DNA of 64,000 bases from Arthrobacter ipis (GCF_014694315.1 NZ_JAAOXD010000001.1:1-64000), one strand, 5' to 3'. Positions 8,028-17,600 are shown, numbered from the stretch's first letter. Notes: generated from the sequence alone by a model not told the origin. Translations and numbers: made by a program.

Positions 8028-11000
8028 CCGCAACACTCGACCAGACTTCAGCCGATCAGACTTCAGCCGATCAGGCATCCGCACCCACTTCGGAGCGGGG
8101 CCACGCGGACTCTTTCTCCGCCGCCCCGCTTCGCCCTGCGGGTCTTCGTTTGCTGCCCCCTCGCCAGGTGCACTCCCGCGTTCCGGTCCTCACAGCGGAC
8201 CAGCGGGCCGCCGTCGAAGTGCCCCGGGGAGCTGGCCCCGTACTGGTCCCCGGAGCGCCCGGCACCGGCAAATCCACCGTGCTCATCGAAGCGGCAATCC
8301 GCCGGGTGGAGGCGGAAGGGGTGGACCCCGAGCGGATCCTCGTACTCGCCCCCGGACGCCTTGCGGCCGACACCCTGCGGGACCGGTTTACTGCCAGGCT
8401 GAACCGGAGCCTGAGCACCACCCCGGCCCGCACCTGGGCGGCGTATGCCTTTGACCTCATCCGCCGTGCCAAGGCAGAAGGGCTCCTGCCGCTGTCGAAG
8501 GCGCCGCGGCTCCTGTCGGGCCCCGAGCAGGACCTCATCATCAAGGAACTGCTGGAGGGTCACGCCCTGCCGGGCCTCGGGCTGCCCTGGCCCGATGATC
8601 TCACGGCCGCCCTGCCTACGCGCGGGTTCCGGCACGAGGTCCGCCAGCTCTTCGACCGGATCACAGAGACGGGCCGCACCGCCGAGGACCTCGCCGGCCT
8701 GGGCCACGCCTGCGGACGGCCGGACTGGATCGCCGCTGCAGCACTGTATGCCGAGTACCGCGATGTCCTCGACCTCCGCATGCCGGAGGCGTTCGATCCC
8801 GCGGGCATCATCACCGCAGCCCGCCAGCTCTTTCAGGACTTCCCGGACTTCCTTGCGGCCGAACGCGACCGTCTCCAGCTGATTCTTGTGGACGACATCC
8901 AGGAGGCCAATCCCGCCGTCTTCGAACTCCTGGCCGATGTGGCCGCCGGCAAGGATGTCTACGTGACGTCCGCACCGGACACTGTGGTGCAGGGGTTCCG
9001 CGGAGCGCGGCCGGACCTCGTGGCCGAGCTCCCGGGCCTGCTCGGCGGCGAGGAACGGACGGCCATTGAGACGCCGCTTTCCTGTGCCCACCGCCATCAG
9101 CCGGCGGTGGCCCGGGCCTGGCTAGGGGTGGCGGACCGGATTTCCCTCCGGGCCGGCGGCCAGCTCGCCCGCCGTCTGGACCCGGTTGGCTCCGACCATG
9201 CTGACAATGCCGGAGAACCGGGTGACGCCACCCCGCCGTCAGGCGGCACCGTGGAAGCACATCTTCTGCCCTCGGCTGTGCATGAGCAGCGATACGTGGC
9301 CCAAAGAATTCTCGAGGCGCACCTCAGGGACGGGCGGTCGTTCGAGGACATTGCCGTCATTGTCCGGAACGGCGGCCAACTGAGCCAGCTGCAGCGCTAC
9401 CTTTCCGGCCAGGGCATTCCGGTGCGGATTCCGGTGGCGGAATCCGCCGTGCGCGATGAAGTGGCCGTCCGTCCGCTGCTCGACGCCTACGCGGTGGCCC
9501 TGGATCCGGAAATCCTCACGCCGGAGTCCGCTGTGTCGTTGCTGACATCCCGTATCGGAGGGGCGACGTCCCTCGAACTGCGCCGGCTCCGCCAGTCGCT
9601 GCGGCGGGAGGAGCTGCTCGGCGGGGGCGGCCGCTCCAGCGATTCCCTGCTCGTGGAGGCGCTCCTTGAACCCGGCGCGCTCGGCTCACTCGGCATCGAG
9701 GGCCGCTCGGCCCGCAGGGTCGCGCGGATGATCCAGGCCGGGCGGAAGGCCGTTGCCGAACCCGGGTCCAACGCAGAGACAGTGCTGTGGGCCCTCTGGC
9801 ACTCCACCGGCCTCGCGGCGGCATGGACGGCCGCCGCCCTTGCAGGCGGGCTGGTCGGAGCCCGGGCTGACCGGGACCTGGACGCCATGATGTCGCTGTT
9901 CCACACGGCCGAGCGCTACGTGGACCAGATGCCCGGATCCGGCCCCGAGCAGTTCCTCGAATACCTGCTCAACCAGGAACTGCCCATGGACACCCTGGCG
10001 GCGCGGGCCCAGGTCGACGACGCCGTCGAGCTCATGACCCCTGCCAGCGCCGCCGGCCGGGAATGGCCGTTCGTCATTGTCGCCGGCCTGCAGGAAGGCG
10101 TCTGGCCCAATACCCGCCTTCGCGGCGAGCTCCTTGGCAGCACACTGTTCGCCGACGCCGTCGAACATGGCGTGGAGTATGCGCTCCAGCTCGGCCCGCT
10201 GAGCCGGCTGCGGGAGATCCGCTACGACGAACTCCGCAGCTTTTCCACGGCGGTATCCCGGGCCAAGGACGTGCTGCTGTGCACCGCCGTGTCGTCGGAA
10301 GATGAGCAGCCGTCCTCCTTCCTGGACTACGTCGCGCCGCTGCTGCCGGACCAGGAGGGGCGCGGCTACACCCCCGTGGAACGGCCCCTGACGCTGCGAG
10401 CGCTCGTGGCCGAACTCCGCCAGCACGCCCAGCTGGACGGCCGGCTGGCCGCAGAGGCGGACGAGGCCGTTCGTGTCCTGGCCCGGCTTGCCACGGCGGA
10501 GCCGCCAGTTCCCGGAGCCCATCCGGACACCTGGTGGGGGCTGGCCCCGCTCACGTCCGTGGACCGTGTTGTGCCTCCTGGCGGGACCGTCTACGTTTCG
10601 CCGTCCAAGGTGGAGTCGGTGCAGCAGTCGCCGCTGGACTGGTTCGTCCAGGCCGCCGGAGGCGAGGCGGCCACGGACTTCGCCCGCAGCCTCGGCACCC
10701 TGGTGCACGCCATCGCCCAGGACCTCCCCGATGCCAGCGGAGCTGAATACCTTGCCGAACTCGTCCAGCGTTGGCCGGCCCTGGGCATGAAGGACAACTG
10801 GGAAGGCAAACTGGACTTCCGCCGGGCGGAAGCCATGGTCCGGAAACTGGCGCAGTACATCCTGGTCATGCGCAGCGAGGGCCGGCGGCTGGCTGGCGTC
10901 GAGCAGGACTTCGAAGTGAGTCTGCCCGAGCCTGGGGCTGTTCCCCGCGGGGATGTTCCCACTGATGAAGGGCCCCGGTCAGCCGTCCTGCGCGGACAGG

Positions 11001-11416
11001 TAGACCGGCTGGAAATCGATGGCGAGGGGCGGCTGGTGATCGTCGACCTCAAGACGGGCAAACGGCAGCCGGGCAAGGCCGAACTGGGCAGGCACCCGCA
11101 GCTGGGCGCCTACCAGGCGGCCGTTCTGGCCGGTGGCTTTGGCGCCACCGCAGCATCCGAGGCCGGGCCCCAGCCCGGCGGCGCCGTGCTGGCCCAGCTG
11201 GGCACAACCACCAAGAGCCCGGGCATCCAGCACCAGGATCCGCTGGACCCGGCGGACAACTGGGCCATGGAAATGGTGAACGACGCAGCCGCCGTGATGT
11301 CCGGCCACGAATTTGAGGCAAGGCACGATCCCGCCAAGGCCGGTTTCGGCGGCCACGGTTGCCGGCTGCCGGAGGTATGTCCGCTGTGTGCGCGGGGAAA
11401 GCAGGTTACCGAATGA
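8024..11416 (+). CDS. adnA: AdnA-like helicase-nuclease subunit (UvrD/RecB family)
   Basis: A 1130-residue protein with an N-terminal superfamily 1 motor and a C-terminal RecB-like PD-(D/E)XK nuclease, the layout of mycobacterial AdnA, which resects double-strand breaks together with AdnB. Walker A is GAPGTGKST (77-85). Motif II is degenerate: VDDIQ (D290-D291) in place of DExQ, suggesting a weak motor as in AdnA. The nuclease site shows D994 in QVDRLE and D1008-L-K1010 in IVDLKTGK. A C-terminal cluster C1113-X5-C1119-X2-C1122 may hold part of an Fe-S site. A 15-bp tandem repeat lies in the N-terminal tail. The start is GTG, overlapping the ATL stop. Confidence 0.88.
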   Translation: MTATLDQTSADQTSADQASAPTSERGHADSFSAAPLRPAGLRLLPPRQVHSRVPVLTADQRAAVEVPRGAGPVLVPGAPGTGKSTVLIEAAIRRVEAEGVDPERILVLAPGRLAADTLRDRFTARLNRSLSTTPARTWAAYAFDLIRRAKAEGLLPLSKAPRLLSGPEQDLIIKELLEGHALPGLGLPWPDDLTAALPTRGFRHEVRQLFDRITETGRTAEDLAGLGHACGRPDWIAAAALYAEYRDVLDLRMPEAFDPAGIITAARQLFQDFPDFLAAERDRLQLILVDDIQEANPAVFELLADVAAGKDVYVTSAPDTVVQGFRGARPDLVAELPGLLGGEERTAIETPLSCAHRHQPAVARAWLGVADRISLRAGGQLARRLDPVGSDHADNAGEPGDATPPSGGTVEAHLLPSAVHEQRYVAQRILEAHLRDGRSFEDIAVIVRNGGQLSQLQRYLSGQGIPVRIPVAESAVRDEVAVRPLLDAYAVALDPEILTPESAVSLLTSRIGGATSLELRRLRQSLRREELLGGGGRSSDSLLVEALLEPGALGSLGIEGRSARRVARMIQAGRKAVAEPGSNAETVLWALWHSTGLAAAWTAAALAGGLVGARADRDLDAMMSLFHTAERYVDQMPGSGPEQFLEYLLNQELPMDTLAARAQVDDAVELMTPASAAGREWPFVIVAGLQEGVWPNTRLRGELLGSTLFADAVEHGVEYALQLGPLSRLREIRYDELRSFSTAVSRAKDVLLCTAVSSEDEQPSSFLDYVAPLLPDQEGRGYTPVERPLTLRALVAELRQHAQLDGRLAAEADEAVRVLARLATAEPPVPGAHPDTWWGLAPLTSVDRVVPPGGTVYVSPSKVESVQQSPLDWFVQAAGGEAATDFARSLGTLVHAIAQDLPDASGAEYLAELVQRWPALGMKDNWEGKLDFRRAEAMVRKLAQYILVMRSEGRRLAGVEQDFEVSLPEPGAVPRGDVPTDEGPRSAVLRGQVDRLEIDGEGRLVIVDLKTGKRQPGKAELGRHPQLGAYQAAVLAGGFGATAASEAGPQPGGAVLAQLGTTTKSPGIQHQDPLDPADNWAMEMVNDAAAVMSGHEFEARHDPAKAGFGGHGCRLPEVCPLCARGKQVTE
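8042..8071 (+). repeat. Two perfect 15-bp tandem units inside adnA
   Basis: CAGACTTCAGCCGAT occurs twice in a row and encodes QTSAD-QTSAD in the disordered N-terminal tail. It is in frame, so the gene stays intact. Confidence 0.9.
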
Positions 11417-14400
11417 GCCGGACGGCGGAGCTGCCCGAGCCCAGGTTCAGTCCCGAAGAGTTGACCGTCCTGCTGGGAGAGAAAAACCTCCCGACGGCGG
11501 AACAGTCGGCCATCATCTCCTCGCCGCTGGCGCCCCGGCTGGTTATCGCCGGCGCGGGCTCGGGCAAGACCGCCACTATGGCCGACCGCGTCGTCTGGCT
11601 GGTCGCGAACGGTTGGGTCAGGCCGGAGGAAGTCCTCGGTGTCACCTTCACCCGGAAAGCTGCCGGTGAGCTGGCCAGCCGCATCCGCGCCAAGCTCAGT
11701 GCGCTGCAGCGGACTGCCATAGGTGACGCCGCCGGCACTGGAAACTCTGGTGGTGCCGTGGCAGGGGCGCTGCTCAGCGCCGATGCGCTGGAGCCGAAGG
11801 TTTCCACCTACCACTCGTTTGCCAGCGGCATAGTCTCCGACTACGGCCTGCGGCTCGGGATCGAGCGGGACGTGGTGCTGCTGGGCGGCGCGCAGGCCTG
11901 GCAGCTGGCAAGTGAGGTGGTTGAAGCGTTCGACGGCGAGTACTCGCACTTCAGGGTGGCCAAGTCCACCCTCGTCAAAGCCGTCATCCAGCTCGCGGGG
12001 GAGTGCGCGGAACACCTCCAGGACCCGGACGGTGTCCAGGGCTGGCTGATGCAGCGGCTGGCCGAGTTCGAGGCCCTGCCGTATGCGGCAGGGGCAAAGA
12101 AGAACCCCAGCCAGGCCGCGGGCGAGCTGGGAGCCATGCTCCGGACGAGGGCAAGCGTGGCGGAGCTCGTGGGGCGGTACGCCGAAGCCAAGAGAGCACG
12201 CGGAGCCCTGGACTTCGGCGACCTCGTGGCGCTCGCGGCCCGCGTGGCCCGCGAGGTGCCCCTGGCCGCCGAGATGGAGCGCCAGCGCTACAAGGTGGTG
12301 CTGCTGGACGAATTCCAGGACACGTCGCACGCCCAGCTGGTGCTGTTCTCCAGGCTCTTCGGGGACGGCCACGCCGTTACGGCCGTGGGTGATCCGAACC
12401 AGTCCATCTACGGCTTCCGCGGGGCGTCCGCCGGGCAGCTGTTCCACTTCGTCAACGAGTTTCCGGTCTGCGAGGACGGCCCGTCAGGGACGGCGTCCCG
12501 GCGTCCTGCCCCCGTTTCATACCTGACCACCGCCTGGCGGAACGGCCGCAACATCCTGGCCGCCGCCAACCTGATCTCGGCGCCGCTCAGCGCCGCCGCG
12601 GCCCAGGCCGGACCTGCTGGGCAGCGTTCCTCCAGCGCGGCCGTGGAAGTGCCTGCGCTGCGGCCCAGCCCCGCTGCGGTGCAGGGCCGGGTGGTGATCG
12701 GCCGTTTTGCCACCGATGAAGATGAAGCAGCGGCGATCGCCAAGGATCTCCTGAGGTTCCGTGCCACGGATTTCGACGGTTCCTCCTCGGAACCGCGTGT
12801 CCAGCCGGCCATGGCAGTCCTGTGCCGCAGGCGCGCGCAGATGGAATGCCTCCGCAAGGAGTTCGAGGCCACTGGGATCCCTTATGAAATTGTGGGCCTC
12901 GGGGGCCTGCTGGACACTCCCGAAATTGTGGACCTGGTGTCCACATTGCGGGTCCTGGCCGACCCCGGCCGGTCGGATTCACTGATGCGTCTCCTGGCCG
13001 GAGCCCGGTGGCGGATCGGTCCGGCTGACCTCATGGCGTTCCGGGACTGGTCCGCGTTTCTGGCCCGGCGCCGCGGCGTGGCGGATAGCGGCCGCGGCAT
13101 GGTCGATAGCGGCCGCGGCCCAGGCGGAAACGATCCGTCCGCCCAGGAGGATGCGGAGGCCTCCGACGTCGTTATCGAGGGCGACATTACCGACGCCGCA
13201 AGCCTCGTCGAAGCGCTGGACTGGCTGCCCAAGGAAGGGTGGACGTCGGCGCACGGCCGCAGCCTGACCCCTCCTGCACTGGAGCGCCTGCAACGCCTGG
13301 GCACGGAGCTGCGGCAGCTTCGGGCGCTGATGGGGGAAGATCTGACCACCCTGCTGGGCGAGGTCGAACGTGCGATGCTGCTGGACATCGAGGTCGCAGC
13401 GAGGCCCGGCTTCAGCATTCACCAGGCGCGGCGGAACCTGGATGCGTTCCAGGACGCGGCCGCCGGGTTCCTGCAGACATCGCACCGTGTGGACGTCCTG
13501 GCCTTCCTTTCTTGGCTGGAAGCGGCGGCATCGGAGGAGGGCGGCCTGGACGTGCCGCCCGCGGAGGTCAACCACGAGGCCGTGCAGCTGCTGACGGTGC
13601 ACGCCTCGAAGGGGCTCGAATGGGACGTCGTGTTCGTGCCCGGCCTGAACTCGGGGGCGTTCCCCAGCAGCCGTGACTCGAGGTGGAGCAGCGGCTCCGC
13701 GGCCCTGCCCTGGCCTCTGCGCGGGGACCGTGCCGACCTTCCGCAGTGGGATCTGGACCAGCCGGACCAGAAGGGCTGGCTGGACGCCGAGAAGATGTTC
13801 AAGGGCGACGTCCAGGCCCACGGGGAGGCTGAGGAACGGAGGCTGGCCTACGTTGCCTACACCCGGGCCAAGCACGTGCTCTGGGTGTCCAGCGGGGCCT
13901 GGGTGGGCGGGCGCGGCGGGATGGCGGAGATGTCGCCGTTCCTGGCCGAGCTGGCGCCCCTGGCAGAGCAGGAAACTGCGGAAATCCACCCTGGCTCTGT
14001 CGATGAGGAATCCCTGCCCCAGGAAAGTCCCCTGACCCGGGAGCTGGAGGTGGCGGCCTGGCCGTACGATCCGCTGGAAGGACCTGTGGACCCCCGCAGC
14101 GGGAACCGTTTGCGGCTAATGCCGGGACGACGGGAAGCGATGGACCGTTCCGCCGGTCGGCTGCTCGCCGAGATCGCCGCGGTCGAAGCCGGTACGCCGG
14201 GGCTCCCCGCGGGCCAAGGGCTCCGTCCCCAGGCCGCAGGCTGGGAACGCGAAGCCGCACTCCTTCTGGAACGCCGCTTGAGGCGGGCCCGGAGCCGTGA
14301 CGTTCATCTGCCCGGGCACATCTCAGCGTCCACTCTGGTGGACCTGGGGGAGGACGCCGAGGCCGTGGTGCAGCGGCTCAGGAGGCCTGTCCCGCGCGAA

Positions 14401-14901
14401 CCGGGGATGTCTGCGCGCAAGGGAACTGCCTTTCATGCCTGGGTGGAAGAGTACTTTGGAACGGCGGGAATGCTGGACCTCGGCGAAGCGCCCGGCTCTG
14501 ACAACCACATCGACGAGGCCTACGGCCTCGACGACATGGTTGCCACCTTCAAGGACTCACGCTGGGCACACAGATCGCCGGCCTACGTGGAGGTCCCCGT
14601 GGAGACCCGGATCGGCGACGTCGTTGTCCGCGGCCGTATTGACGCAGTGTTCCGGGACGCCGACGGCGGCTGGGACCTCGTGGACTGGAAGACCGGACGC
14701 CGGCCGTCCGCAGGGCAGCTGAAGACCAAGAGCGTGCAGTTGGCTGTCTACCGGCTGGCCTGGGCCAGGCTTAAAGGCGTTCCGGTGGAGGAGGTCCGGG
14801 CTGCCTTCTTCTACGTGGCTGACAACCATGTGGTGCGCCCCCACGACCTCGCGTCAGGCGACGAACTCGAAGGGATCGTGGCTGCCGCCCTCGCCGGTTA
14901 G
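11413..14901 (+). CDS. adnB: AdnB-like helicase-nuclease subunit (UvrD/RecB family)
   Basis: The second subunit of the AdnAB-type end-resection machine, 1162 residues from ATG 11413, which overlaps the adnA stop as ATGA. Walker A is GAGSGKT (47-53) and the canonical motif II is LDEFQD (D299, E300, Q302), so this should be the main motor. Motif V HASKGLEWD and motif VI AYTRAKH are intact. The C-terminal nuclease has D1077 in GRIDAVF and D1091-W-K1093 in VDWKTGR. A longer in-frame start at 11359 lies inside adnA and is unlikely. A 21-bp-period repeat (encoding DSGRG twice) lies near 13084-13119. Confidence 0.9.
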   Translation: MSRTAELPEPRFSPEELTVLLGEKNLPTAEQSAIISSPLAPRLVIAGAGSGKTATMADRVVWLVANGWVRPEEVLGVTFTRKAAGELASRIRAKLSALQRTAIGDAAGTGNSGGAVAGALLSADALEPKVSTYHSFASGIVSDYGLRLGIERDVVLLGGAQAWQLASEVVEAFDGEYSHFRVAKSTLVKAVIQLAGECAEHLQDPDGVQGWLMQRLAEFEALPYAAGAKKNPSQAAGELGAMLRTRASVAELVGRYAEAKRARGALDFGDLVALAARVAREVPLAAEMERQRYKVVLLDEFQDTSHAQLVLFSRLFGDGHAVTAVGDPNQSIYGFRGASAGQLFHFVNEFPVCEDGPSGTASRRPAPVSYLTTAWRNGRNILAAANLISAPLSAAAAQAGPAGQRSSSAAVEVPALRPSPAAVQGRVVIGRFATDEDEAAAIAKDLLRFRATDFDGSSSEPRVQPAMAVLCRRRAQMECLRKEFEATGIPYEIVGLGGLLDTPEIVDLVSTLRVLADPGRSDSLMRLLAGARWRIGPADLMAFRDWSAFLARRRGVADSGRGMVDSGRGPGGNDPSAQEDAEASDVVIEGDITDAASLVEALDWLPKEGWTSAHGRSLTPPALERLQRLGTELRQLRALMGEDLTTLLGEVERAMLLDIEVAARPGFSIHQARRNLDAFQDAAAGFLQTSHRVDVLAFLSWLEAAASEEGGLDVPPAEVNHEAVQLLTVHASKGLEWDVVFVPGLNSGAFPSSRDSRWSSGSAALPWPLRGDRADLPQWDLDQPDQKGWLDAEKMFKGDVQAHGEAEERRLAYVAYTRAKHVLWVSSGAWVGGRGGMAEMSPFLAELAPLAEQETAEIHPGSVDEESLPQESPLTRELEVAAWPYDPLEGPVDPRSGNRLRLMPGRREAMDRSAGRLLAEIAAVEAGTPGLPAGQGLRPQAAGWEREAALLLERRLRRARSRDVHLPGHISASTLVDLGEDAEAVVQRLRRPVPREPGMSARKGTAFHAWVEEYFGTAGMLDLGEAPGSDNHIDEAYGLDDMVATFKDSRWAHRSPAYVEVPVETRIGDVVVRGRIDAVFRDADGGWDLVDWKTGRRPSAGQLKTKSVQLAVYRLAWARLKGVPVEEVRAAFFYVADNHVVRPHDLASGDELEGIVAAALAG
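13084..13119 (+). repeat. Short in-frame repeat in adnB
   Basis: GATAGCGGCCGCGGC occurs at 13084-13098 and again at 13105-13119 (period 21 bp), giving DSGRG twice in a linker between helicase motifs. Confidence 0.85.
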
Positions 14902-14922
14902 GAAGCGCACCGGTCAGGAAGA

Positions 14923-14952
14923 CTGGCCGGTTGGGATGGACAGGCCGGCCAG
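14923..14952. terminator. Weak hairpin between convergent adnB and phosphotransferase genes
   Basis: CTGGCCGG (14923-14930) pairs with CCGGCCAG (14945-14952) across a 14-nt loop. There is no T-run, so it may be only a weak terminator. Confidence 0.35.
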
Positions 14953-14968
14953 GCCGCCCCCGGGAAGG

Positions 14969-16297
14969 CTAGGTCGTCTTCGCGTCGACCACCGTGAGGG
15001 CAACAGTGGAGGTGTCGGCGCCAGAGGGCTTCGGGGCCGGGACGTCGTCCTGGGTCCCGTCTTCCGAACCGGCGGATTCGGCACTGTCAGATGCGCCAGC
15101 ATCCTCCGCCGCGTCATCATCCGCTGCATCGTGCGAGGCGTCCTGGCCAGACGGCTGGTCGGTGGTGCCCCCGGCGTTCTCCCCGTCAGCCGGGATGGGC
15201 GTCACCTCGACGGGGATCGGTGTCACGTCAACAGGGATGGGCGTGACGTGGACGGCGGGCATGGCCTCGGAAACGTCGGTGGCTGCCGGGGCATCCACCA
15301 GGCCGGGAGCGGCCGCTGCCTGGCCCGTTGGCGGGGAGTCGGGCTTGGCCGGGGGCAGCGGCTCCACGCTAATGGGCTGGCCGCCGTATTCGGCGATGTC
15401 GTCGGCCAGCGTGGAAAGCATGCCTTCAGCCTCGGCGATCATGTCGGCGTCGGCCGCCGCGATGCCCTTGACGAGGTACTGGGCCAGTGCAAACTCCGCC
15501 GAGAGCGCGGCGCGGCGCAGCAGGTGGTTGTCCGGCGCGTCGCGGCGTTTCGCGGTGTAGTGCTTGACCACGGCGTCGACGAACTCGTGCTCATTGGATG
15601 CCACGAGCCATGCGAGGTCGTCCGCGGGATCGCCGATGCGCAGGTCGGTCCAGCCGGTGACTGCAGTGACGCGGTGGTCCTCGACCAGCAGGTTGTCCTC
15701 GTGCAGGTCACCATGCACCACGCAGGGGTTGAACCGCCAAAGCGAGACGTCCTCCATGGCGTGCTCCCAGCGCCGGAGCAGGAGGGCCGGGATCTTGCCC
15801 GTGGTGGCGGCCATGTCGAGTTCATTGAGCCTGCGCTGCCGGAACTCGTTCGGGGTGTAACTGGGAAGGTCGGCGTTGCTCACCAGCGCGCGGGGCAGGT
15901 CGTGAATGGCTGCCAGCGCGGTGCCGATCTCCTTCGCCAGCTCCTGCGGTCCTGCCGTCAGCTCTTCAACGGTGCGCGTGGTGCCTTGGAGGTGGGAATA
16001 AACGAAAGTGGTCAGGTCCTGCTGCCGGACGGTGCCGGCCACGGTCGGCATGAGAAACGGCAGTTCGGCCCGGATGGCGGGCACGAAGGCGCGCAGTACC
16101 AGGAACTCGGTCTCCAGCCTGGTGCTTGCTTCCGCGTGCCGGGGTGAGCGGACGCGCCAGCGCTTGCCTTCGGCATCAAGAAGGAGGGCCGAATCAAAGT
16201 CTGCCGGGTCATCCGGGGCAGAGCTCACTGCAGTCGGGCTCAGTCCGGGGACTGCCGCGGTGGCCACAGCTGCCAGTTCGATTGGTTCTCTTCTCAC
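14969..16297 (-). CDS. APH-family phosphotransferase with acidic Pro-rich C-terminal tail
   Basis: A 442-residue protein whose first 280 or so residues form an aminoglycoside/macrolide phosphotransferase (protein-kinase-like) fold. The Brenner motif is VVHGDLHEDNLLV, with catalytic D and N; the following metal motif is GWTDLRIGDPADDLAWL. The tail, from about residue 290 on, is rich in Pro, Ala and acidic residues and has a VTPIPV(D/E) heptad repeated about three times. The substrate cannot be told; many actinobacterial homologues are of unknown function, so a resistance label is not justified. GTG start, with TACCGT 6 nt upstream. Confidence 0.82.
   Translation of the reverse strand: MRREPIELAAVATAAVPGLSPTAVSSAPDDPADFDSALLLDAEGKRWRVRSPRHAEASTRLETEFLVLRAFVPAIRAELPFLMPTVAGTVRQQDLTTFVYSHLQGTTRTVEELTAGPQELAKEIGTALAAIHDLPRALVSNADLPSYTPNEFRQRRLNELDMAATTGKIPALLLRRWEHAMEDVSLWRFNPCVVHGDLHEDNLLVEDHRVTAVTGWTDLRIGDPADDLAWLVASNEHEFVDAVVKHYTAKRRDAPDNHLLRRAALSAEFALAQYLVKGIAAADADMIAEAEGMLSTLADDIAEYGGQPISVEPLPPAKPDSPPTGQAAAAPGLVDAPAATDVSEAMPAVHVTPIPVDVTPIPVEVTPIPADGENAGGTTDQPSGQDASHDAADDDAAEDAGASDSAESAGSEDGTQDDVPAPKPSGADTSTVALTVVDAKTT
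15191..15256 (-). repeat. Degenerate 21-bp repeats encoding VTPIPV(D/E)
   Basis: About three diverged units of 21 bp (7 codons) in the C-terminal tail of the phosphotransferase gene. The protein repeat is better conserved than the DNA. Confidence 0.75.
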
Positions 16298-16303
16298 GGT
16301 TCC

Positions 16304-16309
16304 ACGGTA
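16304..16309 (-). promoter_or_regulatory. Putative -10 element (TACCGT), leaderless geometry
   Basis: On the minus strand TACCGT is followed by GGAACC and the GTG start (16297-16295) of the phosphotransferase gene. Confidence 0.5.
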
Positions 16310-16449
16310 GATTGAGCGGCGTCCAAGACAACGATGTGTCGCGGCGAGTCTTGAGATCCGCCCAAATATGGGTACCGGGCGGCGAGTGGAAACGCACAGT
16401 CCGGGCCTGCCGATGCCCTCCCGAAATGTAAATTGTCACTGCTAGTCAG

Positions 16450-16455
16450 TACGGT
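16450..16455 (+). promoter_or_regulatory. Putative -10 element (TACGGT), leaderless geometry
   Basis: TACGGT is followed by GGATAC and the nudC ATG at 16462, placing a likely transcription start on the ATG. Confidence 0.5.
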
Positions 16456-16461
16456 GGATAC

Positions 16462-17514
16462 ATGAGTCATGCGGAGGCCGCTGCGCCGGTCGGTCAAGCG
16501 GCGGGCGCCACCACGGAAAACCAGCTGCCGGCAGGCCAACTGCCGGCCAACCATCTCTTCGATACCGTGCTGCCGGTTCGGCCCGCAATGGTCAACAGGG
16601 GGTCGGTTGAACGGATGAGCCCAGGCCTCATTCCGGACCTGCTTGCCGCGGGAACGGCCAAGGCGATGCTCCTGTCCGGCCGGCACGCGCTGGTGGACGG
16701 GGACGCGCTCGTCCTGGCGGAGGCCGGACCACTGCTGGACCGGCTTGAGGGAACGGCGTCCGGCCCGGCGCACGTCATCTATCTCGGCGCGGCCCTCGGC
16801 TCGGAGGACCTGCCGGCCGGAACGGGTGTCCTGCTCTTCATTCTGCCGGAACCGGTGGACCCCGGTACTGCCGGCCTGCCCGCCGGCGCCACCTGGGAAG
16901 GATTCCGGGACGTCGCCGCGCAACTGGACGCGACGCACACCGCCCTGTTCGTTGAGGCCAGTGCCATTGCCAACTGGCACGCCACCCACACCCACTGCCC
17001 CCGGTGCGGCGCCGCCACAAACGTGGAGGCCGGCGGATGGGTCCGGCGGTGCCCGGCCGACAACTCCGAACACTACCCGCGCACGGACCCGGCCATCATC
17101 GTCACGGTGGTCGGCCCGGACGGCCGCGTCCTGCTGGGCGGTGGCGGTCCGCTGGACGCGAAGAACTACTCCACGCTGGCAGGATTCGTCGAGCCAGGGG
17201 AATCCCTCGAACAGGCCGTCGTCCGGGAAATCCAGGAAGAGGTGGGCGTGCGGGTGAGGGCGTGCCAGTACCTCGGCTCCCAGTCGTGGCCGTTCCCGGC
17301 GTCCCTTATGCTCGGCTTTACAGCCGTCACCGACGACACAGAAGCGAAGCCCGACGGCGTCGAGGTCACCAGGGCACGCTGGTTCAGCCGGGAGGAACTC
17401 CAGGAGGCAGTGCTCAGCGGCGAAATTACCATTTCCACCAGGCTCTCCATCGCCAGGTCCCTCATCGAGCACTGGTACGGCGGCGTGATCCAGGACCGTC
17501 CGGCTGACGACTGA
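16462..17514 (+). CDS. nudC: NAD(+) diphosphatase / NADH pyrophosphatase
   Basis: A Nudix hydrolase that cleaves NAD(H) to NMN(H) and AMP; family members also decap NAD-RNA. The Nudix box is complete from G241 to G262: G241-x5-E247-x7-R255-E256-x2-E259-E260-x-G262. The NudC-specific SQSWPFPASLM motif follows. The zinc ribbon has C179-x2-C182 and C197, but the position of the fourth Cys is D200 (CPAD), so the zinc site is altered or uses another ligand. Length 350 is slightly long because of an N-terminal extension. It is divergent from the phosphotransferase gene. Confidence 0.93.
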   Translation: MSHAEAAAPVGQAAGATTENQLPAGQLPANHLFDTVLPVRPAMVNRGSVERMSPGLIPDLLAAGTAKAMLLSGRHALVDGDALVLAEAGPLLDRLEGTASGPAHVIYLGAALGSEDLPAGTGVLLFILPEPVDPGTAGLPAGATWEGFRDVAAQLDATHTALFVEASAIANWHATHTHCPRCGAATNVEAGGWVRRCPADNSEHYPRTDPAIIVTVVGPDGRVLLGGGGPLDAKNYSTLAGFVEPGESLEQAVVREIQEEVGVRVRACQYLGSQSWPFPASLMLGFTAVTDDTEAKPDGVEVTRARWFSREELQEAVLSGEITISTRLSIARSLIEHWYGGVIQDRPADD

Positions 17515-17600
17515 CCAGCAGGCCCGGCCGGCAACATGCACACCGTTGACGCCACCATGGCGGACCAGCCCATCCATCCACATGAAGCAAGCAGCAAGAA

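Noticed and set aside
14969-16297. Calling the APH-fold protein an antibiotic resistance gene
   Set aside because: Only the kinase-like motifs are visible. Its tail and context do not match known resistance enzymes, so the substrate stays open.
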